Assembly: GCA_964551305.1 (NCBI GenBank) | Contig: CAZKBT010000041.1 | Location: forward strand, 1-25,970 | Reading direction: 5' to 3' | Origin: JBAZDC01 sp041654595 | GTDB lineage: Bacteria; Pseudomonadota; Gammaproteobacteria; Burkholderiales; Burkholderiaceae_B | Length of the DNA: 25,970 nucleotides | Shown: positions 1-7,005 of the stretch, piece by piece | How the letters are laid out: every line of letters begins with the position of its first letter | Position numbering within the stretch: position 1 is the first letter of the stretch | Translations under genes and position numbers: made by a program | The notes under the pieces: generated by a model | What the model was told of the DNA's origin: nothing | Database searches by the model: none | The model's input: only the letters and a program-made list of their open reading frames with translations

Positions 1-991
1 TGCCGATGTTCTCGAACAGCGAGGCCATCTGCCACATGATCCAGTGCGACATGCCGTTGACGCGCAAGGCCATGGCCGTGACGGCCGCCACGGCGCCGGT
101 GCCGACTTCATTGCCATGCCAGAGCCACAAGGCATAGCCTCCCGCTGCGCCGATCAGTACCGTCACCAGGGCCTGGTTGACGATCTCGAATTGGCTCACC
201 AGGCGCATCTGGCGATAGCCGGTCTCTTTGAAATCCTCCATGGCGGCGCGGGCGAAGCGCGCCTCGCGTTGGGTGTGGGAAAACAGCTTGACGGTGGTGA
301 TGTTGGTATAGGCGTCGGTTACGCGTCCTGTCATGGACGAGCGGGCGTGGGCTTGTTCCTGTCCGACCTTGCCCAGGCGCGGCACGAAGTACAGCATGGC
401 CAGGCTGTACAGCACGATCCAGCCCAGAAAGGGTAGCATCAGCTTGGCGTCGAAGCTTCCCGCCAGCGCGATGATGGTGACGAAATAGACGCCGATGCCC
501 AGCACGATCTCGCAGAAGGTCAGCAGTACTTCGCGCACGGCCAGCGCCGTTTGCATGACTTTGGTGGTTACGCGTCCGGCGAATTCATCCGAGAAGAACG
601 ACAGGCTTTGCCTGAGCATCAGGCGATGGAAATCCCAGCGCAGCCGCAGCGGCAGATTGATGGCCAGCACCTGATGCTGGACCATGGTGCGCAGGGCGAC
701 CAGGCCCACGCTGGCTGCCAGGACGACGGCTATGCCCCATAGCACCCGCCGCTCATGCGCATCGGCCGGTGCGTCGGCCTGCCATACCGAGAGCAAATCC
801 ACTATCTGCCCCAAAAAGGCGAACAGCCATGCTTCATAGATCGAGACGCATGCGCTGAGCAGGGCCAACGCGGCAAAGTAGCGGCGCGACCCGCGCGTGC
901 ATGCCCATAAGAACCGAAATAGCCCGGTGGGAGGCGTCGGTGCGTTCTCGGGCGGAAACGGGTCGAGCAGGCTTTCGAACTTGCGAAGCAA
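1..991 (-). CDS. ABC exporter, transmembrane half (5' part of gene; runs off the window)
   Basis: The minus-strand frame is open from here to the window edge and encodes about 330 residues of an ABC-type exporter of the fused membrane/ATPase kind. The visible part is only the six-helix transmembrane domain. It includes a region reading SFFSDEFAGRVTTKVMQTA and ends with MWQMASLFENIG, the sequence that normally precedes the linker to the ATP-binding domain. The ATPase half must lie beyond position 1. I chose a TTG start at 991 because GGAG sits 6 nt upstream (1001-998) and the protein then begins MLRKFESLLDPFPP, as I recall for related exporters. GTG codons at 1018 and further upstream are in frame but lack a ribosome site. 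The substrate cannot be told. The preceding membrane-protein gene ends at 1085, so the two may be co-transcribed. Confidence 0.85.
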   Translation of the reverse strand, partial: MLRKFESLLDPFPPENAPTPPTGLFRFLWACTRGSRRYFAALALLSACVSIYEAWLFAFLGQIVDLLSVWQADAPADAHERRVLWGIAVVLAASVGLVALRTMVQHQVLAINLPLRLRWDFHRLMLRQSLSFFSDEFAGRVTTKVMQTALAVREVLLTFCEIVLGIGVYFVTIIALAGSFDAKLMLPFLGWIVLYSLAMLYFVPRLGKVGQEQAHARSSMTGRVTDAYTNITTVKLFSHTQREARFARAAMEDFKETGYRQMRLVSQFEIVNQALVTVLIGAAGGYALWLWHGNEVGTGAVAAVTAMALRVNGMSHWIMWQMASLFENIG

Positions 992-1084
992 ATGAGGCTC
1001 CAAAAACTTATCAATCACGTCGGCAAATGAATAGGCTACAGGATCGGCTGGCCGCCCGTTCACGGGTCCGAGGCAGCGGGTTTG

Positions 1085-1900
1085 TCACAGCCGCTTGAAC
1101 ATGGCGGGTATCCGGTGCCGGAAGACCAGGCCCAGCGTAATGAACGACGAGACCGCCATCGCGATGACGAAGGCTGCCATCGGCGGCAGGTACAGCACGG
1201 TCGACGCCATGGCGATGCAGAATCCCGCAAGGCTGGCGGTGCCCAGCATGGCGGAATGCAGGGTGGCGATCACGCTGTTTGCCCCGAACTTCTGATGGAT
1301 CGTAACCGATACTACGGTAAATCCGACAGGAAAGGCGAGCAACAGTCCGGCGCCCACCGGCCCCAGCCACTGGCTGGCCGTGGTGACGGCGGCCACCAGC
1401 ACGCCCGCCAGCAGGCCGCGGGCAAGGAGCAGGGCAAATCCGGCATTGCCTTTCGCTGTCGATTCGGAGGTAAGGTACTTGGCTCCCAGATATTGACAGC
1501 CGCTCGTCGTTATCAGAAACAGCACGATGAATACCATGAGCCGTATCGGCAGCAGCTGAAACAGGAAGATGGCCGTCACCCACGACAGGAACGCGCAGCC
1601 AAGGGATAGCCAGGGCTTGCCTGTGCGCGCGGTGGCGATGTAGGCCAGCAGAAAGAACTGCGTGGCGCACATCGATAGCAGGGAGTATATGGCTGCTTGA
1701 TGGATGAAGGATACGGATTCTTGGGTGACCAGGAAATAGAAGCCCGGGCCCAGAATAATGGGAAGCCCCGCTATCGCGCCTCCGATGAGCGGACCGAAGA
1801 TACCGACGGACCATGCCACGGCCATGACGACGAAGGCGGTGGTGAACATTTTGATGGATAAAATTCCCAGCGGAACGCCGGAGAACAAAGATGTCAGCAT
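1085..1900 (-). CDS. Polytopic inner-membrane protein of unknown function
   Basis: This encodes 271 residues, strongly hydrophobic throughout, with roughly eight to nine predicted membrane spans separated by short polar loops. The N-terminal part contains FGPLIGGAIAGLPIILGPGF, glycine/proline-rich like a transporter or channel helix. A charged stretch near residues 145-155 (TSESTAKGN) probably marks a cytoplasmic loop between two halves of about four spans each. I recognise no catalytic motif or named family. The start at 1900 has no clear ribosome site; ATG at 1846 (MFTTAFVV) is an alternative. It lies between the FAD oxidoreductase gene and the ABC exporter on the same strand, with about 94 nt to the exporter start. 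A larger overlapping frame (1011-1949) lacks the membrane-like composition and is a shadow. Confidence 0.75.
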   Translation of the reverse strand: MLTSLFSGVPLGILSIKMFTTAFVVMAVAWSVGIFGPLIGGAIAGLPIILGPGFYFLVTQESVSFIHQAAIYSLLSMCATQFFLLAYIATARTGKPWLSLGCAFLSWVTAIFLFQLLPIRLMVFIVLFLITTSGCQYLGAKYLTSESTAKGNAGFALLLARGLLAGVLVAAVTTASQWLGPVGAGLLLAFPVGFTVVSVTIHQKFGANSVIATLHSAMLGTASLAGFCIAMASTVLYLPPMAAFVIAMAVSSFITLGLVFRHRIPAMFKRL

Positions 1901-2027
1901 GTTGCAATCCAGACGTTCTGGACAGTCGGGAAAGCCATATCTTACACAATGTCGTTATTGCGGCATGGGCGCCGCTCGCCGTGCTGCCTCGGGTCGAAGC
2001 GGCCCTTGGTGCCGGATGGGCGTTTAT

Positions 2028-3767
2028 TTATTCCGGCATCAGGAACTCCGTGACCAGCTTCACCAGTTCTCCCACGCCCAATACGACAACGAATGCCATG
2101 ACGGCGATCACTAATGCGATGGGCACGATGTACCATGAGAGGGCAGGCCATCCCAGCGCCGTTACGATCGTTCCGATGACGATGGCCGCAGCCGCGCCTA
2201 CTGCCTTGGTATGGCGCGTCACCAGGTTCAAGATGGGGAAGCGGGCCAGTCCGTGGGACGCCGTCTCGGCGGGCTCCGCGCCGGAGCCGTGGGTCGCGGG
2301 CTGCGCCGAGGGATCCTGCGAGCCCGCGGTCGCGCGCGGATATTCGATGGTGAAGGTTTTTCCTTCTAGCGTTGCGATGTGTTCCGCCGCCAGCAGTCCG
2401 AAACTACCCGCTTTGATCAAGCCGCCGATGTAGGCGGCTTCCGATCCGCCTTCCAGGCCTCCGGTCGTGGCGCCTGCCGCATAGAGCCCGGGAATGGGCT
2501 GCCGGTTTCCGTCGAGCGCCTGCGCGTGTTCGTTGATGTCGATGCCGCCCATGGTATAGGTGATGCCCGGGCAGATGGGGATGGCCATCAACGGCAAGTC
2601 GCGGACGGGATAAGGCTTGACCTTGTCCGAGCGGGGAACCGCTAGTTGGCGCAGGCTTCCCGCATCGAACGCGCGATTGTACTCATCCAGGGTTTGTTCG
2701 AGCGCATCGGCGGGGATTCCCATTTTCTCCGCCAACTCCTCGACGGAGTTCGCGCGCAATATGGTTCCGCCGGCTTTCTCGAGCAGGGGGTTAGCGGGAA
2801 TCCGGGCCGTCTTGCCCGGCCCGTCCCAGATCGTCGCATCGAAGACCGCGAACAATTTGCCGGTATCGGGATGCGCGGCCAGTTTATTGGCCAGGTTCAC
2901 GCCCGTGTTGCCTTCGTCGATACAGCGTCGGCCGGAGCCGTCGACGACGATGCCGGCCGTGGCGATGGCGTCGATTTCGGGATACGGCCAGACTTGGTCG
3001 TTATGCCTGGCATCGGCGCATAAGAGATGGCCGTAGAATCGGCTGCAGTCGGTCAAGGCCGCGCCGGCCGTCTGCGCCATTTTCAAGCCGTCTCCGTGCC
3101 CGGTGCTTGCGCCGCGCTGAAACAGGGCGTCGAACCGGGGTGAGATATATTTTTCGACCAGCATCCGATTGGCCTGGAAGCCGCCGTCGGCTAGTATGCA
3201 ATGCTTGGCGCGCCATTCCGTCGGTTCGCCGTCGCGTACGCCGCGTACGCCTACACAGCGCCCGTTTTCCATCAGCAGCGCTTCGGCGCGCGCGCGCAAC
3301 TGCAGTTTGCCGCCCGATTCGGCCAACGTGCGCGCCAGTTGGCGCAACATGACGTCCGGTCCGCGGTTTTGCCAGTCCGCCCCCGCGCGCAATGCGCGCG
3401 GGGGCGACAGGCACCAGCGGTAGCCTTCCTGCGGGTTGAAACGCATGAACTTCCCGCCTTGGCTTTGCAGCCAGGCGATGAGTCGCGCGCCCGTGCGCGC
3501 GAGCGCTTGGGACAGCTCCGGCTTGGCCTGTCCGGCGCTGACGCGGTCGATGACGTCGATGAGTTCTTGCGTGGAGCGGTAGGGGTCGTGAAACGCGATA
3601 TGCAGGATCCCGCCCGATTGCCGCGAATTGCAAGGGTAATCCTCGCCATCGCCTTGTTCCAGCACCAACGGGCGCAAGCCCAGTTGCACGGCTCGGACAC
3701 CGGCGGTAAGGCCGGCCAGGCCGCCGCCGACGATGATCAGGTCTGGAAGGAAAGTGTCCTTGCTCAT
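2028..3767 (-). CDS. FAD-dependent oxidoreductase, fumarate reductase/succinate dehydrogenase flavoprotein type, with C-terminal membrane tail
   Basis: This 579-residue protein belongs to the FAD_binding_2 family (fumarate reductase, urocanate reductase, tricarballylate dehydrogenase, 3-ketosteroid dehydrogenase). The N-terminal dinucleotide site reads LIIVGGGLAGLTAG (about residues 10-23). The family hallmark TYTMGGIDIN lies around residue 420, and the C-terminal FAD motif LYAAGATTGGLEGGSEAAY around 445-465. It therefore probably oxidises or reduces a C-C bond next to a carboxylate or ketone. After the catalytic part, a polar Ala/Ser/Pro linker leads to two hydrophobic helices (about 522-545 and 546-569) that family members I know lack. 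The start was set at ATG 3767 because AGAGGA precedes it by 4 nt; an upstream in-frame ATG at 3839 has no support and runs over a dioxygenase remnant. The substrate is unknown. Confidence 0.85.
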   Translation of the reverse strand: MSKDTFLPDLIIVGGGLAGLTAGVRAVQLGLRPLVLEQGDGEDYPCNSRQSGGILHIAFHDPYRSTQELIDVIDRVSAGQAKPELSQALARTGARLIAWLQSQGGKFMRFNPQEGYRWCLSPPRALRAGADWQNRGPDVMLRQLARTLAESGGKLQLRARAEALLMENGRCVGVRGVRDGEPTEWRAKHCILADGGFQANRMLVEKYISPRFDALFQRGASTGHGDGLKMAQTAGAALTDCSRFYGHLLCADARHNDQVWPYPEIDAIATAGIVVDGSGRRCIDEGNTGVNLANKLAAHPDTGKLFAVFDATIWDGPGKTARIPANPLLEKAGGTILRANSVEELAEKMGIPADALEQTLDEYNRAFDAGSLRQLAVPRSDKVKPYPVRDLPLMAIPICPGITYTMGGIDINEHAQALDGNRQPIPGLYAAGATTGGLEGGSEAAYIGGLIKAGSFGLLAAEHIATLEGKTFTIEYPRATAGSQDPSAQPATHGSGAEPAETASHGLARFPILNLVTRHTKAVGAAAAIVIGTIVTALGWPALSWYIVPIALVIAVMAFVVVLGVGELVKLVTEFLMPE

Positions 3768-3828
3768 GTCGTCCTCTGACAATTGCTGAATTCGCGGGCG
3801 GTGCCGGTTCTCTCGGGTATCGACGTCA

Positions 3829-4135
3829 TTAGCCGGCAATGCCTATTTGCTTGGCGATGTCGTGCCTGGTATCGGTTACGTAGCCGCCGGCGAAGCCATC
3901 GGGCAGTGGCCGCGCATTCGGGTACCTCAACCATAGGCGGAGCATGAGGCGCTTGCGCTCCCATTCGGGCGCATCGACCCAGTCGGTACGGCTATGGACT
4001 ATTGTACTGCCGTTAACGAACCGCAGAACGCCGATGTAACAAGTCCATATCGTAGTGCAGGTCGTCGCGCTCGGAGACGATGTATATATGATGGTGCGGC
4101 AGGCAGAGGCGCGTCCCCCCGGTTAGTGGCCGAAT
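3829..4135 (-). pseudogene. Remnant of a TauD/TfdA-type Fe(II)/2-oxoglutarate dioxygenase, C-terminal part, frameshifted
   Basis: No intact gene occupies this gap. Read on the minus strand, two frames together give a TauD/TfdA-like C-terminus. The first frame shows PHHHIYIVSERDDLHYDMDL (about 4110-4048). Near 4047 the reading shifts and continues IGVLRFVNGSTIVHSRTDW, then ERKRLMLRLWLR, GGYVTDTRHDIAKQIGIAG and TAA at 3831-3829. The HSRT histidine matches the distal iron ligand and the RKR..LRLWLR stretch the 2-oxoglutarate-binding arginine region of this family. The N-terminal two-thirds, with the HxD ligand pair, is missing, and the YbaK gene ends exactly where the remnant begins. This is a dead gene. 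The family assignment rests on motif recall, not on an alignment. Confidence 0.7.
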
Positions 4136-4662
4136 CAGGACGGCGCGTCGGCGGCGGCGCGCCGGGGTATCGCTTCGTAGCGCGGCGGATGACCGACCGC
4201 GGCCAGGAACTGCGCCAATTCCTCCTGGCTGATGGCCACCGTCGATGTATTGATCAAAGGATGAAACTGGAAATGGGAGGCCGTCGCCAATTCCGCATCC
4301 ATGACCAGCTGGATTTGTTTCGCGTCCCGATCAGCGATGAGCGAGAAAGGACTCATCGCGCCGGGAGCGATGCCGAGCAGGTCCATCATTTCCGGAGCCG
4401 GACATAGGGACAGGCGGCCGGATCCGAGCATCTTGCCGAGCGCGCCGAGATCCACGGCGGCATCGGGACTGGTGACGATCAAATAGCGCAGCGTGCCTTT
4501 CTTGTTCCGGACCAGCAGATTCTTGCAACGGCACCCGGGTAATGCGAGGCTCAGGCCGGCCGACTCGGTCATCGTGAATACTGCGGGATGCAGCGCTTCT
4601 TGAATATGGATTCGTTGTATATCCAGGAAAGATAAAAGGCTTTCGCGTGTCCAATGCGTCAT
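4135..4662 (-). CDS. YbaK/ProX-type aminoacyl-tRNA (prolyl-tRNA) deacylase domain protein
   Basis: This encodes 175 residues of the YbaK/EbsC family, in which free-standing editing domains hydrolyse mischarged tRNA such as Ala-tRNA(Pro) or Cys-tRNA(Pro). Conserved stretches are CKNLLVRNKKGTLRYLIV (about 46-63, including the family lysine), LGSGRLSLCPAPEMMDLLGI, PGAMSPFSLI and the C-terminal FHPLINTSTVAIS with GHPPRYE. The length and order match the ProX/PrdX subgroup. It sits 41 nt downstream of the amino-acid ABC ATPase on the same strand, so it is probably the last gene of that operon. An editing or deacylating activity may protect against a non-standard amino acid brought in by the importer, though that is inference. 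The ATG at 4662 has only a weak purine-rich upstream stretch. Confidence 0.85.
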   Translation of the reverse strand: MTHWTRESLLSFLDIQRIHIQEALHPAVFTMTESAGLSLALPGCRCKNLLVRNKKGTLRYLIVTSPDAAVDLGALGKMLGSGRLSLCPAPEMMDLLGIAPGAMSPFSLIADRDAKQIQLVMDAELATASHFQFHPLINTSTVAISQEELAQFLAAVGHPPRYEAIPRRAAADAPS

Positions 4663-4703
4663 GGTTTGCCGTTCGAGGATGTTCGCGTCCAGGGCCGTTC
4701 AAG

Positions 4704-5456
4704 TCAAAGCACGTGGCCCAGGAACTCTTGCGTACGCGGATCCTTGGGCGAATCGAAGAATTCGGCCGGCGCGCCGTGCTCGACGATCAATCCCCGGTCG
4801 GTGAAATATACCTGGTGGGCCACCTCGCGCGCAAAGCCCATTTCGTGGGTGACCAGGATGCAGGTCATGCCTTCCTGAACAAGATCACGGATGGTGTGCA
4901 GGACCTCTTTGACGGTTTCAGGGTCCAGTGCGGCAGTCACTTCGTCGAACAGCATGACGCTGGGCCGCATGGCCAGCGCTCTGGCGATGGCGACGCGCTG
5001 CTGTTGGCCGCCCGAGAGATGGCCGGGGTAAGCGTCCTCCTTTCCCGTCAGACGAACCTTCGCCAGCAGAGCGACGGCGCGCTCGCGCACTTCGTCGGGG
5101 TCCTGTTTCAGGACTTCGACCGGCGCCAGCATGATGTTCTTCAGCACGTTCATGTGGGGAAACAGGTTGTATTGCTGGAAAACCATGCAGACGTCCTTGC
5201 GCAGGGCGATGCGTCCGGCGTTGCCTTTCAGGGTGTGCACGGCGTGGCCCGCCGCGTGGATCTGTCCGGAGTCGATGGGCACCAAGCCGTTGATGCAGCG
5301 CAGCAACGTGGATTTGCCGGATCCGGACGGACCGATCAGCGCCACGGCTTCGCCTTTTCGCACTGTCATGGAGACGCCGCGCAGTACTTGGTTGTCGCCG
5401 AACGCTTTCGTGACGTTGTCGACGTGGACGATCGCGTTCTGGTCGTTTTGGGTCAT
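4704..5456 (-). CDS. Polar amino-acid ABC transporter, ATP-binding subunit (GlnQ/HisP type)
   Basis: This 250-residue cytoplasmic ATPase powers import with the two permeases and the binding protein encoded upstream. Walker A is GPSGSGKST (42-50), the Q-loop is in MVFQQYNLFPH (about 91-101), the signature is LSGGQQQR (147-154), Walker B ends VMLFDE (167-172) and the switch histidine lies in THEMGFA (204). The D-loop region reads DEVTAALDPE rather than the commoner DEPTSALDPE, a tolerated variant. The start at 5456 is fixed by AGGAGG 7 nt upstream. A much longer frame runs upstream to 6305, but it covers the permease gene in another frame and is not real. The spacer to the upstream permease is 32 nt. 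Confidence 0.95.
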   Translation of the reverse strand: MTQNDQNAIVHVDNVTKAFGDNQVLRGVSMTVRKGEAVALIGPSGSGKSTLLRCINGLVPIDSGQIHAAGHAVHTLKGNAGRIALRKDVCMVFQQYNLFPHMNVLKNIMLAPVEVLKQDPDEVRERAVALLAKVRLTGKEDAYPGHLSGGQQQRVAIARALAMRPSVMLFDEVTAALDPETVKEVLHTIRDLVQEGMTCILVTHEMGFAREVAHQVYFTDRGLIVEHGAPAEFFDSPKDPRTQEFLGHVL

Positions 5457-5488
5457 GTCGTGGCCTCCTGGCTCGATTCGATGTGGTT

Positions 5489-6268
5489 TCACGCGACCGC
5501 GTAGCGGCGTTCGAGTGCTCGCGTCCAGCGCGCAATGGGATAGCAATAGACGAAGAACAGAACGAGCAGCAACCCGTATACCGGCATCAGCAACGCCGTG
5601 TCGTTCTCGGCCGACAGCACGGCTCGCGCCACCGTGACGCTGTCTTCGACGCCGACGATGGAGACCAGGGGCGTGGCCATCATCAGAACGGCATAGACGT
5701 TCATCCAGGGCGGGACCATGCGCTTGACGGCCTGGGGCAGGATGATCATGCGCAAGGTCTTCCCACGGCTGAAGGCCAGGGCGTTGGCGGCTTCCCACTG
5801 GCCGGACGGGATGGACTGTATGCCTCCGCGCACCACTTCGGAAACGTTGCCCATGACCGGCAGCATGAGCCCGACGATGCCTTTGACCCAGGCGGGGAAG
5901 GGAATGACCCAGTCGAAAAGCTGTATCTGGTAGGGCAAAAGCAATATGCAGAAGAACAGCAGGACGAGCCAGGGCGCGTTGCGAAAGAACTGGGTAACCC
6001 AGTCCGACAGCAGGCGTATCGGAGAAAACTGCGAAATTTGTCCTATGCCCAGCAACGCGCCCAGCGCGGTGCCGATCGCCATGGCGGCGAAGCTGATTCC
6101 CACGTCCATGGCGAACCCTTGCAGGATCAAGGGCAGCCATTTCACCAGCGCGAGCAGGCCGGATTCGCCGGCCTGGCCGGCTTGCGCGCCCATGGGCAGC
6201 GCCGCGAGCGCCGCGGCGACCAGCCATACCGGCGGCATCGATGTGTGAAGTGTGTGCGGTGTCTTCAT
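5489..6268 (-). CDS. Polar amino-acid ABC transporter permease (HisM/GlnP family), second permease
   Basis: This 259-residue inner-membrane permease has the family EAA loop at QWEAANALAFSRGKTLRMI followed by ILPQAVKRMVPP. The typical N-terminal permease motif GTALGALLGIG lies before it, and FFRNAPWLVLLFFCILLLP matches the FRGTP-type region. The N-terminus carries a hydrophobic stretch (PPVWLVAAALAALPMGAQA) that resembles a signal anchor before the first permease helix. I placed the start at ATG 6268, which overlaps the TGA of the preceding permease in ATGA (6265-6268) and has GGGGG just upstream. The ATG at 6280 is in frame but gives no such coupling. It forms a heterodimer or pseudo-dimer channel with the neighbouring permease; substrate specificity comes from the binding protein. 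Confidence 0.93.
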   Translation of the reverse strand: MKTPHTLHTSMPPVWLVAAALAALPMGAQAGQAGESGLLALVKWLPLILQGFAMDVGISFAAMAIGTALGALLGIGQISQFSPIRLLSDWVTQFFRNAPWLVLLFFCILLLPYQIQLFDWVIPFPAWVKGIVGLMLPVMGNVSEVVRGGIQSIPSGQWEAANALAFSRGKTLRMIILPQAVKRMVPPWMNVYAVLMMATPLVSIVGVEDSVTVARAVLSAENDTALLMPVYGLLLVLFFVYCYPIARWTRALERRYAVA

Positions 6269-7005
6269 GCTTGCCCCCATCCCGGCACGGCGGTTGCGCG
6301 TTCAAGCATCTTCATCAGCCACGTGAATGCGCCGATCAGCAGCATGAAGAAGACGAGCAGGACGATCATCATTTCCAGCGCGTTCATGCTCTCGGACCAG
6401 ATCTGCGACGAGGCGTACAGAATCTCCGGCACGGCGATGGCAAAGGCGTTGGTCGTGGTTTTGATGAGATTGACGAGATTGTTGGTCAGGCCGGCCAGGC
6501 TGATGCGTACCGACAGCGGCAGGACGATCCTGCGAAATATCTGTCCTTCGTTCATGCCCAGGGCGTCGGCGGCTTCGATGGTCGATTGCGGCACGGCTTC
6601 GATGCCGGAGCGAAAGATCTCGACGTTGAAGGCACCCGCGTACAAGGTTAAGGACACGATCGCCCAGGTGACGTTGCTGACCGCGGGATGGATGTCGCCC
6701 ATCAGGCCGCTGAGCGTGGGTCCGACCGCGAAATAGAAAAAGTACAGTTGCACGAGCGGCGGCGTATTACGGAATGCGTGCACGTAGCCGTTGACCAGTC
6801 GCTGCGCCCAGCTGCCGCCCGTGTATTGCAGATAGGCGCCCAGCGCGCCCACTACTAGGCTGCCGATGATGGAAGCAGCCGACAGCCATGCTGTATAGAC
6901 GATGCCTTCCAGGAACAGGTCGCGGTCGAAGTGGTCATAGAAAATGGAGAGGTTGATGCCGTACGAGTGGTAGAGCTCGGCAAAGAATTCGACGATGTCC
7001 ATCAT
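6265..7005 (-). CDS. Polar amino-acid ABC transporter permease (HisM/GlnP family), first permease
   Basis: This 246-residue permease begins MMDIVEFFAELYHSYGINLS. Diagnostic parts are GSLVVGALGAYLQY in the first permease helix, FRNTPPLVQLYFFYFAVGP (family FRGTPLLVQL region), IFRSGIEAVPQSTIEAADAL (the EAA loop that docks the ATPase), and IVLPLSVRISLAGLTNNLVN. The start at 7005 lies in an ATGA overlap with the stop of the MmgE/PrpD gene (7002-7005); a second ATG follows directly. The stop overlaps the next permease in another ATGA. The pair therefore depends on translation of the enzyme gene upstream. Two different permeases suggest a heteromeric importer of the His/Glu type. Confidence 0.94.
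   Translation of the reverse strand: MMDIVEFFAELYHSYGINLSIFYDHFDRDLFLEGIVYTAWLSAASIIGSLVVGALGAYLQYTGGSWAQRLVNGYVHAFRNTPPLVQLYFFYFAVGPTLSGLMGDIHPAVSNVTWAIVSLTLYAGAFNVEIFRSGIEAVPQSTIEAADALGMNEGQIFRRIVLPLSVRISLAGLTNNLVNLIKTTTNAFAIAVPEILYASSQIWSESMNALEMMIVLLVFFMLLIGAFTWLMKMLERATAVPGWGQA

Noticed and set aside
1011..1949. Long minus-strand frame (312 codons) over the membrane-protein gene
   Set aside because: It is rich in Arg/His/Pro, has no membrane or family pattern, and overlaps almost fully with the hydrophobic frame 1085-1900, which reads as a real membrane protein.
1901..2027. Possible gene or terminator between the FAD and membrane-protein genes
   Set aside because: The 127-bp gap shows neither a coding pattern nor a convincing hairpin with T-run.
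5457..6305. N-terminal extension of the ABC ATPase frame
   Set aside because: The extension is the permease gene read in the wrong frame; a strong AGGAGG marks the true start at 5456.
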